Source of the DNA: CAWIJJ01 sp963836405
Lineage (GTDB): Bacteria > Acidobacteriota > Terriglobia > Bryobacterales > Bryobacteraceae
Direction of reading: 5' to 3'
DNA length: 64,000 nucleotides
Assembly: GCA_963836405.1 (NCBI GenBank)
Contig: CAWIJL010000002.1
Location: 1-64,000 of the forward strand
A program made the translations under genes and the position numbers. The notes below the pieces were generated by a model. The model had not been told where the DNA came from and did not search any database. It saw nothing but the letters and a program-made list of their open reading frames with translations. Shown in pieces: positions 52,948 through 60,977 of the stretch. Each line of letters begins with the position of its first letter. The stretch's first letter is position 1.

Positions 52948-53859
52948 TTAGTGTCCGCCTTCGGTGACGGCCGGTTCCGGTGCGGGTTCCGCCGTTTCCG
53001 AAGCGGGTCCCTTCCGCTGAGAAACCGGGGACGGTTCCTCAGCCATGCTCAGGCTCTCCGCCATGATCTTCTCGGCATACTTGGGATCTACGTATTCGGT
53101 GTAGTCCTGCATGCCCTCTTCAACTGCGCCTTCCTCGGAGATGATCTTGTCGGCGGTGAAATCCTGCTCGGTCGCAAGCGCCCTGCCTTCGACCACCGCG
53201 TCCGCGATCTTGCTCGCAAAAAGACGGATCGCCCGAAGAGCGTCGTCGTTGCCGGGAATCACCCATTCGACTTCGTCCGGATCGCAGTTGGTATCCACGA
53301 TGGCGACCACCGGGATGCCCAGCCGCCGCGCCTCTTTGACCGCGATGCCTTCCTTGTTCGAATCGATCACGAACAAAACATCGGGCAGCCCCGGCATGTC
53401 CTTGATACCCGCCAGGTTCTGATCGAGGTGTTTGCGCTCCCGTTCCAGCCGGATGATTTCCTTCTTCGGACGGCCGGCGTATCCGCCTTCCACCGAAGAC
53501 ATGGCTTCCAGTTCCTTCAGCCGCTTGATGGACTTCTGCACCGTGGCCATGTTGGTGAGCAGGCCGCCCAACCAGCGCTGGTTCACATAGAACATCTGGC
53601 AGCGGTTGGCCTCTTCGGCAATCGCTTCCTGAGCCTGGCGCTTGGTCCCCACGAAGAGCACGTTCTTGCCCTGCGCGGCCATCTCGCCCACAAACCGGGC
53701 GGCGTCCTTGAACATCTTGAGGGTTTTCTGTAGATCGATGATGTAAATGCCGTTGCGTTCGCCGAAGATGTATTCTTTCATCTTCGGATTCCAGCGCTTG
53801 GTCTGGTGCCCGAAGTGAACGCCAGCTTCGAGCAATTCCTTCATGGATATTGCGGGCAA
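52948..53859 (-). CDS. rpsB: 30S ribosomal protein S2
   Basis: The 303-residue product matches S2: MKELLEAGVHFGHQTKRWNP, KMKEYIFGERNGIYIIDLQK, RWLGGLLTNMATV, PDVLFVIDSNKEGIAVKEAR and VVAIVDTNCDPDEVEWVIPG. I choose the TTG at 53859 because AGGAGG lies 4 nt before it and the resulting MPAISM fits the usual N-terminus (MATVSM in E. coli); the ATG at 53844 is 19 nt from that site. The last ~40 residues are an acidic Glu/Pro/Ala-rich tail beyond the usual S2 end. Confidence 0.95.
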   Translation of the reverse strand: MPAISMKELLEAGVHFGHQTKRWNPKMKEYIFGERNGIYIIDLQKTLKMFKDAARFVGEMAAQGKNVLFVGTKRQAQEAIAEEANRCQMFYVNQRWLGGLLTNMATVQKSIKRLKELEAMSSVEGGYAGRPKKEIIRLERERKHLDQNLAGIKDMPGLPDVLFVIDSNKEGIAVKEARRLGIPVVAIVDTNCDPDEVEWVIPGNDDALRAIRLFASKIADAVVEGRALATEQDFTADKIISEEGAVEEGMQDYTEYVDPKYAEKIMAESLSMAEEPSPVSQRKGPASETAEPAPEPAVTEGGH

Positions 53860-53981
53860 ACTACCTCCTAGTCGGTTTTGAGGGGAAGCCCCTCGTTGAA
53901 GCCTTCCTGCAACGTCCGGCCATCACGCGCGCGGCCCAAAGCGAGATTTGCGCCCGTCACCGGATCTGAAGGCCCGTTGGC

Positions 53982-54016
53982 AAAAGAACAAAGCGGGGCC
54001 AGGCGAAACCGGCCCC
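53982..54016 (-). terminator. intrinsic terminator after rplM-rpsI
   Basis: On the minus strand GGGGCCGG-TTTCG-CCTGGCCCC forms a GC stem followed by GCTTTGTTCTTTT, 10 nt after the rpsI stop. It separates the rplM-rpsI unit from rpsB-tsf-pyrH. Confidence 0.65.
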
Positions 54017-54025
54017 TTCGGGATC

Positions 54026-54424
54026 CTAACGTTTGGAGAACTGGAACCGCTTGCGGGCGCCCTTCTGCCCGTACTTTTTCCGCTCATGGGCGCGGGGATC
54101 GCGCGTCAGGAAGCCCAGCTTCTTCAAACGCGACCGCAGTTCGGCATTGAACTCCACCAAAGCCCTGGAAATACCGAGGCGGGCTGCACCCGCCTGGCCG
54201 GCCACTCCGCCGCCATTGGCAAGAATCAGCAGGTCGAATTTCTCCGTGGTCTCTGTCGCAGCCAGCGGCTGCCGCACCACGGCGCGCGCACTCTCGGTCG
54301 AGAAGTAGTTCTCGAACGCGCGGTTATTGACCTTGATCTCGCCCTTTCCCGGACGCAAAAAGACGCGAGCCACCGAAGTTTTGCGGCGGCCCGTACCCAA
54401 ATATTGAACCATCGTCGCTGCCAC
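54026..54424 (-). CDS. rpsI: 30S ribosomal protein S9
   Basis: The 132-residue product has the S9 start QYLGTGRRKTSVARVFLRPG, the middle GEIKVNNRAFENYF and the classical end RDPRAHERKKYGQKGARKRF ending in KR, whose tail reaches the P site. Start is GTG at 54424 or the ATG at 54412 (MVQYLG); the second gives the more usual length. It follows rplM in the conserved rplM-rpsI pair. Confidence 0.95.
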   Translation of the reverse strand: MAATMVQYLGTGRRKTSVARVFLRPGKGEIKVNNRAFENYFSTESARAVVRQPLAATETTEKFDLLILANGGGVAGQAGAARLGISRALVEFNAELRSRLKKLGFLTRDPRAHERKKYGQKGARKRFQFSKR

Positions 54425-54448
54425 TCGAATCTTTACCTTCCCTCGCGT

Positions 54449-54877
54449 CTACAGAGTCAACGCGGACGGCTTCTGCGCCGCGTGCGGATGCCGGTCACCC
54501 GCGTAGACCTTCAGTTTCCGGTACATCTGTTTGCCGAGCTTCGTCTTTGGAAGCATGCCCTGAATGGCTTCTTCCACGATGCGGGTGGGGCGCGTCTGGC
54601 GTACCCGCTGAATGCTCGTTTCTACCAGCCCGCCGGGATACCCCGTGAAGTGCCGGTAAACCTTGCTTTCTTCTTTCCGGCCCGTCAGCCGGACTTTCGC
54701 GGCGTTGATGACGATCACGTGATCGCCGGTGTCCAGAAACGGCGTGTAAGACGGTTTCGTCTTTCCCATCAGCAGCATAGCCGCCTTACTGGCCAGCTTT
54801 CCCAGGATGCAATCCTGGGCGTCGATGACATGCCACTTCCGTTCAATGCCGTTCTTGGAGGGGAACTCGGTACTCAT
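54449..54877 (-). CDS. rplM: 50S ribosomal protein L13
   Basis: The 142-residue product has RKWHVIDAQDCILGKLASKA, the signature DTGDHVIVINAAKVRLTGRK and VYRHFTGYPGG with MLPKTKLGKQMYRKLKVYAG. I start at the ATG at 54877, spaced 8 nt from GGAG; a GTG at 54883 would be too close to it. L13 is an early-assembly 50S protein. A good sigma-70-like promoter lies upstream at 54915-54943. Confidence 0.95.
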   Translation of the reverse strand: MSTEFPSKNGIERKWHVIDAQDCILGKLASKAAMLLMGKTKPSYTPFLDTGDHVIVINAAKVRLTGRKEESKVYRHFTGYPGGLVETSIQRVRQTRPTRIVEEAIQGMLPKTKLGKQMYRKLKVYAGDRHPHAAQKPSALTL

Positions 54878-54914
54878 TGACACACGTCTCCAGCTAGTCG
54901 TTTACAAAGTATTT

Positions 54915-54943
54915 AGCGTACCGGGATATAGAGCTAATGTCAA
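54915..54943 (-). promoter_or_regulatory. promoter of rplM-rpsI
   Basis: On the minus strand TTGACA (54943-54938) is a consensus -35 and TACGCT (54920-54915) a fair -10, exactly 17 nt apart, 38 nt before the rplM start. The rest of the gap up to 55073 shows no gene. Confidence 0.6.
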
Positions 54944-55073
54944 ATCGCTGAATAATCGGGGCTTTTCATACCAGCCGGATCCACTAAATGACGCCATCAC
55001 CCGTGATCGATGACAAAAAAAGATCGAATTTCTTCCGAAATGCGGTGTCCGGGTTGAAGCGCAAAGGGTCTCG

Positions 55074-56267
55074 CTACTCGCGGATCAGGGTCTCGATCCG
55101 CGCCGGCATGGCGGGCGGGCGCACGGACTCGGGCCGCCAGCCCCACAGGAATGAGGCGGCCGCGCCGCACACGCGCCCCTGGCACGGGCCCATGCCGCAG
55201 CGCGTGTGCAGCTTGGCCTCGCGCCAATCGTTGCAGCCGCGGAGGCGGCCGAGCGGCACATCCTCGCACCGGCACACGATCGTGTCGTCCACCGCGAGGC
55301 TTTGCAATTCCGGCCGCAGCGTGTAGGCGCGATCGAGGGCTGCGGCGAAGGCTCGCTGCGCGCGGCGGGCGCGAAACCGGCGGCGGGCCACATCTCGCCT
55401 TCCGGCCGCGGCGTAACCGGCGATCTCGCCTTCGAGCAGCGACAGGTCCAGGCCGCCGATCCCGGTGACCTCGCCGGCCGCGTACACGTGGCTTACCGTG
55501 GTTTGCTGGAACTCGTCCACGGCGACACCGCCCGCACGGATTTCGCAGCCGAGCAGGGCGGCTAGCTCCGTGTTCGGGATGAGCCCGAAGCCGCAGGCGA
55601 GAAAATCGCAGGCTTCCGTCCAGGTGGCGCCGCCCTGGCGTAGCACGACGCCGCCGGGATGCGCGGAAACCGGCCAGCACGACGTTTCGATGCGCAGCCC
55701 CGCGAATCGCGCGGCCTGGATCAGCTTGGCGGGATGCCGGGCCAGATGCGCGGCGAAGCGGATCAGGGCGGAGCGGGGGGCCTGTTCGGCGATAAGCGGG
55801 ACGCGCGCGCCGTGCCGTCGCAGATAATCGCCGACGGCGAGCAGCAGCGGACCGCTGCCCGCGACCACCACCCGCTTGCCCGCCACCGGCAGACCCGATT
55901 TCGCGAGCGCCTGCAGTCCGCCCGCGCCCGTCACATGGGGCAGCGTCCAGCCGGGGAAGGGGAGGAAGCGCTCGCGCGCGCCGGTGGCCAGCACGAGGCT
56001 GCCGTAGTCCAGGTCGAAGGCGGCGCGGAAGGTCTCGAGGGTCACGGCGCCGGGACGCGGCAAGGCGACGACGCGCGCGCCGCACAGAATTTCCGCTCTC
56101 GCCTGCCACTGCGCAGGCACGGGCAGGGCGCGCCAGATCTGACCGCCGGGTGCCGGATTGTCGTCCACCACCGCGACGCTCGCGCCCGCTTCGGCGGCTC
56201 TCCGCGCGGCCGCGAGACCGGCGGGCCCCGCGCCCACGACCGCCACGTCGTAGCGGCGCTCACTCAT
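55074..56267 (-). CDS. FAD-dependent oxidoreductase, alpha-type subunit of D-hydroxyproline dehydrogenase
   Basis: The 397-residue flavoprotein starts YDVAVVGAGPAGLAAARRAA (FAD site) and has a second dinucleotide site, RVVVAGSGPLLLAVGDYLRR, with VYAAGEVTGIGGLDLSLLEG and a C-terminal cysteine cluster (VCRCEDV and TRCGMGPCQGRVCG) for an Fe-S centre. This is the HcnB/opine-oxidase-type subunit. Together with the adjacent [2Fe-2S] protein and the DadA-like flavoprotein it forms a likely three-subunit D-hydroxyproline dehydrogenase. Its ATG lies inside the preceding gene (8-nt overlap). It is the last gene of the operon. Confidence 0.82.
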   Translation of the reverse strand: MSERRYDVAVVGAGPAGLAAARRAAEAGASVAVVDDNPAPGGQIWRALPVPAQWQARAEILCGARVVALPRPGAVTLETFRAAFDLDYGSLVLATGARERFLPFPGWTLPHVTGAGGLQALAKSGLPVAGKRVVVAGSGPLLLAVGDYLRRHGARVPLIAEQAPRSALIRFAAHLARHPAKLIQAARFAGLRIETSCWPVSAHPGGVVLRQGGATWTEACDFLACGFGLIPNTELAALLGCEIRAGGVAVDEFQQTTVSHVYAAGEVTGIGGLDLSLLEGEIAGYAAAGRRDVARRRFRARRAQRAFAAALDRAYTLRPELQSLAVDDTIVCRCEDVPLGRLRGCNDWREAKLHTRCGMGPCQGRVCGAAASFLWGWRPESVRPPAMPARIETLIRE

Positions 56268-56508
56268 CGGTTCGCACCTCCATGCCCGGCTCGCAGGGAA
56301 TCTGGCAACTGCGGCAGTGGGGCCGTCCGTCGATGGTGACGCGGCACTCGAAACAGATTCCCATGCCGCACAGGGGCGCGCGCGGTTCTCCGGAAACCGA
56401 GCGGCGGAAGAGGGGCGCTCCGGCGCGGGCCACCGCGGCGGCCACGGCGAATCCGGCGGGCACGGTGACGGCGACGCCGTTCACCGAGAGGGTCACCGGT
56501 TCAGACAT
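56260..56508 (-). CDS. (2Fe-2S)-binding subunit of the dehydrogenase
   Basis: From ATG 56508 the 82-residue product has a ferredoxin-like start (SEPVTLSVNGVAVTVPAGFA) and the cluster ligands in PLCGMGICFECRVTIDG and PHCRSCQ. This is the HcnA-type small subunit that passes electrons between the two flavoproteins. It overlaps both neighbours by 8 nt. The longer frame from 56643 lies in the DadA-like gene and is rejected. Confidence 0.85.
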   Translation of the reverse strand: MSEPVTLSVNGVAVTVPAGFAVAAAVARAGAPLFRRSVSGEPRAPLCGMGICFECRVTIDGRPHCRSCQIPCEPGMEVRTDE

Positions 56509-57610
56509 GCCGCGCCTCCTGCCCGCGGCCCGGCAGGTAGGGCTCGATCGGGATGGCGGGCGTGCGCCCCACAATGCGGCAAGCGACCAGGCTCCCGGTG
56601 GCGAGCGAGGTGGTGATGCCGAGCCCTTCGTGGCCGGTGGCAAGGTACCGGCGCCGGCTGCCTGGACAGGGCCCGATCAGCGGTAGTTTGTCGGGAGTGG
56701 CGGCGCGGAACCCGGTCCAGGTGCGGATGGTCTGGAGCGCCGCAAGCCCGGGCAGGTATTCCGCGCAGCGGCGGAGCATGCGGGACAGCATGGCGGCGTC
56801 GATTTCCCGGCCGGACTCGTATTGCCGCGAGGATCCGAGCAGCACCTGGCCGGTTCGTCGCGGCTGCGCGTTGAACGCCACCGAATCGCCGCTCACCGAA
56901 TGCGCGCTCTTGAGGTAACCGAGTTCCACCAGGACGTGGCGGACGAAGCCGGGATAGCGGTCGGTGATCGCCAGGTGTCCTTTGCGCTTGCGCACGTCGA
57001 TGCCGGGCGTGAACTCGGGGGCCGAGGCGCCGGTGGCATTGACGGTCGCGCCCGCGCTCAACAGGGTTCCGCCTGAAAGGTGGATGCCTTCCTCGGAGAT
57101 CCGCGCGGCGCGCTCGCGCACCAGGGCGGCGCCGGAGCGGTCCAGCAGGTAGCGCGCCGCGCAGGGCGGATACACGGTGGCGTCGTCGTGCACCAGCAGG
57201 CCCCCGGCAAGACCCGCGCGCAGTTGCGGTTCGGCTGCGGCGAGCGCGCGGGCATCGAGCACCTCCGAGCGCACGCCGATACTTTCGAAGAGGCGCTGCT
57301 TGCGGCGAACCTCCTCCATTTCCTCGCCCTCCGCCGCCACCCAGACGGTGCCGCAGGCGAGGTACTCGACCTCCGGCGGCCATTCGGCGATGCGCTCGAT
57401 CCAAAGGTCGCGCGAGTAGCGGGTGAGGGCGAGCTGCGCGGGCGAATCGTCCATCACCACGATGTGTCCCATGCCCGCGCCGGTGGCGCCTCCGCCCAGG
57501 GGACCGGGTTCGACCACCACCACGGAAAGGCCCGCGGCCGCGCATTCGAAGGCGCATGCCGCACCCACGATGCCGCCGCCGGCGACGGCTACGTCGTAGC
57601 TTCGGCCCAT
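56501..57610 (-). CDS. DadA-like FAD oxidoreductase, D-hydroxyproline dehydrogenase catalytic subunit
   Basis: The 369-residue protein starts MGRSYDVAVAGGGIVGAACA (FAD fold), has ATGAGMGHIVVMDD, the middle VNATGASAPEFTPGIDVRKR and the end GFRAATPDKLPLIGPCPGSR with ATGHEGLGITTSLATG. It is the DadA/HcnC-type amine oxidase subunit, expected to oxidise cis-4-hydroxy-D-proline to the pyrroline. The start at 57610 overlaps the end of the epimerase gene by 22 nt. Confidence 0.85.
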   Translation of the reverse strand: MGRSYDVAVAGGGIVGAACAFECAAAGLSVVVVEPGPLGGGATGAGMGHIVVMDDSPAQLALTRYSRDLWIERIAEWPPEVEYLACGTVWVAAEGEEMEEVRRKQRLFESIGVRSEVLDARALAAAEPQLRAGLAGGLLVHDDATVYPPCAARYLLDRSGAALVRERAARISEEGIHLSGGTLLSAGATVNATGASAPEFTPGIDVRKRKGHLAITDRYPGFVRHVLVELGYLKSAHSVSGDSVAFNAQPRRTGQVLLGSSRQYESGREIDAAMLSRMLRRCAEYLPGLAALQTIRTWTGFRAATPDKLPLIGPCPGSRRRYLATGHEGLGITTSLATGSLVACRIVGRTPAIPIEPYLPGRGQEARHV

Positions 57611-58554
57611 GCGTTGCGGATTCCGTAGCAGAAGGGGTCGCGCTCGTCGAGGATCAGCTCCGCTTCGGCGTTCACGTAGGCCGACCCGGTGATGCGCGGA
57701 TACACGCGTCCCTCCTCGAGCGTGTAGGCCGCTTCGAAGATGCTGCCGGTGATGCTCTCCTGCCGCCAGAGCTGGCCGGGGGCGAGTTTGCCGTCCGCGT
57801 GAAGGCAGGCCACCTTGGCGCTGGTGCCGGTGCCGCAGGGCGACCGGTCGTAGGCCTTGCCGGGGCACAGGACGAAGTTCTTCGCGTCGGCCTCGGTAGT
57901 GGAAGGTCGGCCGGTGAGCTCGATGTGGTCGATTTCGCGCCCGTCGTCGCCGGTGATGCGGTGCGTCTCGAGACCCTGGCGGATGCGCCAGCAGTAATCG
58001 GTGAGCTCGTCGATGCGCGCCATGGAAAGCTCCTGGCCGTGAGCGTTCACCAGGAAGAACCAGTTGCCGCCCCAGGCCACGTCGCCGTACACGCGGCCGA
58101 TGCCCGGCGCTTCCACCGGCACGTGGCGGGCGCAGCGGTAGCTGGCCACGTTGCGGAGGGTGACGCGATGCTCGTCGACGAGGCGCGCCTCCACCACGCC
58201 CGCGACGGTTTCGATCCGGCAGGCGCCCTGCCGGATGCGGCCCAGGCGGCCGAGGGTGACCACCAGCCCGATGGTGCCGTGGCCGCACATGTTCAGGTAG
58301 CCCACGTTGTTGAAGAAGATGACGGCGGCGTCGCAGGACGGGTCGGACGGCTCGCACAGGAGGGCGCCCACCATCGCATCGCTGCCGCGCGGTTCGTTCA
58401 CGGCGGCTGAGCGGAACCCGTCGAACTCGGTGCGGAAGCGCGCCAGCCGCTCGGCAACCGATCCCTGGCCCAGGTCCGGCCCGCCCTCGACGATGACGCG
58501 CGTGGGCTCGCCGCCGGTGTGCGAATCGATCGCTTTGATGCGGCTGGCGCTCAT
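57589..58554 (-). CDS. 4-hydroxyproline 2-epimerase (proline racemase family)
   Basis: The 321-residue protein has the family start IKAIDSHTGGEPTRVIVEGG and both catalytic cysteines: one in NMCGHGTIGL and one in RSPCGTGTSAK. Two cysteines mark racemases/epimerases rather than trans-3-hydroxyproline dehydratases, which have a Thr. Given the operon, the reaction is trans-4-hydroxy-L-proline to cis-4-hydroxy-D-proline. Its ATG overlaps the stop of the preceding deaminase gene (ATGA). Confidence 0.9.
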   Translation of the reverse strand: MSASRIKAIDSHTGGEPTRVIVEGGPDLGQGSVAERLARFRTEFDGFRSAAVNEPRGSDAMVGALLCEPSDPSCDAAVIFFNNVGYLNMCGHGTIGLVVTLGRLGRIRQGACRIETVAGVVEARLVDEHRVTLRNVASYRCARHVPVEAPGIGRVYGDVAWGGNWFFLVNAHGQELSMARIDELTDYCWRIRQGLETHRITGDDGREIDHIELTGRPSTTEADAKNFVLCPGKAYDRSPCGTGTSAKVACLHADGKLAPGQLWRQESITGSIFEAAYTLEEGRVYPRITGSAYVNAEAELILDERDPFCYGIRNAWAEATT

Positions 58555-59465
58555 TTCGCGGCAGCCATGGGCAGCGCCGGGCGGGTGGCGATGGCGCGCC
58601 GGATAATTCCCAGAACCTCTTCGCGCTCCGCTCCCGCCAGCGGGAGTTTGGGAGCGCGCACCATCTCCGAGCCCATGCCTGTTTCCGCCATGGCAAGCTT
58701 GATATACTGCACCAGCTTTACTTTGGTGTCCAGGTGGAGTAGCGGCGTGTACCAGCGGTACAGGCTGCGCGCCTCTTCCCATCTGCCGGCGGCGGCCAGG
58801 TCCCAAAGCGCGCGATTCTCGTGCGGAAAGGCGTTGACCAATCCCGAGACCCAACCCTGCGCTCCCAGCATGACGCTTTCGAGCACCAGGTCGTCCACGC
58901 CGGCGAACAGGATGAAGCGGTCCGCGACGATATTAACCAGGTCGGTGATGCGGCGGACATTCTCCGACGATTCCTTGATGGCCACGATGTTGGGCACGTC
59001 TGCGAGGCGCAGGAACGCTTCGGGCGCCACGTCCACGCCGTAGGACACCGGGTTGTTGTAGATCATGATGGGGAGCGCGGTGGAGCCGGCGATGGCGCGA
59101 AAATGGGTGAGGCTTTCGCGCTCGTCGGACTTGTAGACCATGCCGGGGAGCACCATCAGGCCGTCCACGCCCAGTTGCTCGGCGTCGCGGGCGAAGCGGC
59201 AACCCATGGCGGTGGTGTACTCGGCGACGCCGGTCAGCACGGGGATTCGCCCGGCTGCCGTGCGCACCATTTCGCGGATGACGGTTAGTTTCTCGGCCGG
59301 GTCGAGGGCGGTGTTCTCGCCCACCGTGCCGAGCAGCACCACGCCGTGAATGCCCGCCCGGATCATCGCGTCCAGATGGGTGGCGGTGGCTTCGACGTGC
59401 AGCGACTGATCGGGGTGAAACTGAGTGGTAATGGCGGGGAAAACGCCCTTCCAGTTGACGTTCAT
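58551..59465 (-). CDS. DapA-family lyase, probable 1-pyrroline-4-hydroxy-2-carboxylate deaminase
   Basis: The 304-residue TIM-barrel protein has HGVVLLGTVGENTALDPAEK, the tyrosine loop PIMIYNNPVSYGVDVAPEAF and the Schiff-base lysine in NIVAIKESSENVRRITDL. Sequence alone would give only the DHDPS/NAL family. The epimerase and dehydrogenase genes beside it point to the hydroxyproline-pathway deaminase that forms alpha-ketoglutarate semialdehyde. It is the first gene of the operon, 37 nt from a good promoter. The final enzyme, a semialdehyde dehydrogenase, is not in the window. Confidence 0.85.
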   Translation of the reverse strand: MNVNWKGVFPAITTQFHPDQSLHVEATATHLDAMIRAGIHGVVLLGTVGENTALDPAEKLTVIREMVRTAAGRIPVLTGVAEYTTAMGCRFARDAEQLGVDGLMVLPGMVYKSDERESLTHFRAIAGSTALPIMIYNNPVSYGVDVAPEAFLRLADVPNIVAIKESSENVRRITDLVNIVADRFILFAGVDDLVLESVMLGAQGWVSGLVNAFPHENRALWDLAAAGRWEEARSLYRWYTPLLHLDTKVKLVQYIKLAMAETGMGSEMVRAPKLPLAGAEREEVLGIIRRAIATRPALPMAAAK

Positions 59466-59501
59466 TCTGCTCGTGCCGGATCCTCTCTCGCGAACTGCAA
59501 G

Positions 59502-59530
59502 CTTATAGTCTATATCGGGATCCGGGCCAA
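59502..59530 (-). promoter_or_regulatory. promoter with an operator-like palindrome, hydroxyproline operon
   Basis: On the minus strand TTGGCC (59530-59525) and TATAAG (59507-59502) are 17 nt apart. The palindrome TATAGACTATA (59504-59514) covers most of the -10, so a repressor bound there would block transcription. No regulator gene is adjacent. Confidence 0.5.
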
Positions 59531-59541
59531 GGAACGGCGCT

Positions 59542-59991
59542 TCAGGCGGCCGGCGTTTTCAAGACGCCGGTCATGCGGAGCGAGCGTTGCAGGATTTCCT
59601 GGATTTGCGCCTGCACGGCGGGGTCGGGCTTGGCGAGCGCGGAGATCACGGCATCGCGCTGGCCCAGCATCCACTCGAGCGTCGAGTGCTGTTCGGGTGT
59701 GACGGGCGCATCCAGGATGGAGCGGACATGGTTGAAGAACTCGGTGGCGCGCTCCGAGGCGGTGCCGTAGTTCTTGTTGACGGCGTCGATAAACATGGCG
59801 CTCGCCAATCCGGTGGCCTTGTCGAGCTTAGCCGCGGATTCGAGCGCCTGGACCCGGCTGCGGTCCGCTTCCTGCTGGGTTCTCATGTCGCGGATACGGC
59901 CGTACTGCGGAACAAACCCGGCCAGGTACCCGCCGACCAGCGCCGCTACGATGGCGCCGGCCAGCATCTTCGTGCGCGTGGAAACAGGCAT
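59542..59991 (-). CDS. single-helix membrane-anchored hypothetical protein
   Basis: The 149-residue product starts with a basic stretch and one hydrophobic helix (MLAGAIVAALVGGYLAGFVP). A long, mostly helical, charged part follows with coiled-coil tendency (RDMRTQQEADRSRVQALESA) and ends ILQRSLRMTGVLKTPAA. No family is recognised. It begins 6 nt after the yihY stop and may work with that membrane protein. Confidence 0.6.
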   Translation of the reverse strand: MPVSTRTKMLAGAIVAALVGGYLAGFVPQYGRIRDMRTQQEADRSRVQALESAAKLDKATGLASAMFIDAVNKNYGTASERATEFFNHVRSILDAPVTPEQHSTLEWMLGQRDAVISALAKPDPAVQAQIQEILQRSLRMTGVLKTPAA

Positions 59992-59997
59992 CGCGGA

Positions 59998-60936
59998 TTA
60001 CACCTCCTGTCGCTTTATCAGTACGGCCTGCCAGATGACCGAGTTCAGTTCGCCCCCGATCAGTATGGCAGCGCCCGAGAAATAGAGCCAGATCAACAGC
60101 ACGATGACGGCGCCGAGAGAGCCGTAGGTGCGGTTGAAGGTTTCGAATGTGGAGAGATATAGCCTGAGACAGCCCGAGGCCAGCACCCACAGGATCAGGG
60201 TCAACACGGCCCCGGGCAGGTTGCCTTCCCAGCGCGGGTGCCGCAGATTGGGGGCGAAGCGAAAGATGAGCGACAACGCGAGCAGCAGGAAGCACAGCCC
60301 GATGATCCATTGAGGGACCGTAGACCACTGCCCCATGCGGCCCAGCACGGGAAGATACCGGCCCACCAGGGCGGCCACGGCATTGCTCGCCAGGATCAGG
60401 AACAGCGCGGCCGCTACGAGTCCGCCCAGGGCGATGGTCAGCCCGATAGCCACCAGGCGGCGGAGCACGCGGGACCGCACTTCCGGCACGGCATAGGCAA
60501 CGTTCAGGCCTTCGATGATGGCCTCCATTCCGGCTGAAGCCGTCCACAGCGTCAGCACCAGGCCCAAAGTCAATTTTCCGGTGCCGGTGTTTTTGGTGAT
60601 TTCTTCGAGTGTGCCGTGGAGCAGTTCGAACGCAGCCACCGGCATGACGCCGCCCAGGTATTGAATCAGTCGGAAATAGAGGCCCTGTTCGGCGGCGAAG
60701 AAGTAGCCGAGCAGCGTCGAGAGGAAAATCAGGAGCGGAAACAGCGCCAGTACGAAATAGTAGGAAAGCTGCGCGGCGCGGCCGAACACGTCGTCCTGGT
60801 CGATGCGCTTCCACACGCGGACGACCAGTTCCTTACGGTCCAATCCGCCTAGTGTGACGGTCCGCGACGCATATTCGCGGAGGGTCGCCCGGATGTTGAA
60901 CCGCCGGCCGCTGGGCGTGGAAGCAGCCATGCTCAT
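59998..60936 (-). CDS. YihY/BrkB-family membrane protein
   Basis: From ATG 60936 (GGAGCGGCAG just before it) the 312-residue protein has the YihY pattern: RAAQLSYYFVLALFPLLIFL, a region with KLTLGLVLTLWTASAGMEAI, EVRSRVLRRLVAIGLTIALG and the end TYGSLGAVIVLLIWLYFSGA with LIGGELNSV. Six membrane helices are likely. The family was once called RNase BN in error; its true role is unsettled. It lies 41 nt after treZ. Confidence 0.85.
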   Translation of the reverse strand: MSMAASTPSGRRFNIRATLREYASRTVTLGGLDRKELVVRVWKRIDQDDVFGRAAQLSYYFVLALFPLLIFLSTLLGYFFAAEQGLYFRLIQYLGGVMPVAAFELLHGTLEEITKNTGTGKLTLGLVLTLWTASAGMEAIIEGLNVAYAVPEVRSRVLRRLVAIGLTIALGGLVAAALFLILASNAVAALVGRYLPVLGRMGQWSTVPQWIIGLCFLLLALSLIFRFAPNLRHPRWEGNLPGAVLTLILWVLASGCLRLYLSTFETFNRTYGSLGAVIVLLIWLYFSGAAILIGGELNSVIWQAVLIKRQEV

Positions 60937-60977
60937 CTGCCGCTCCGAGGATGGAGAGTGCCCGTCCGCGCCGGTCG

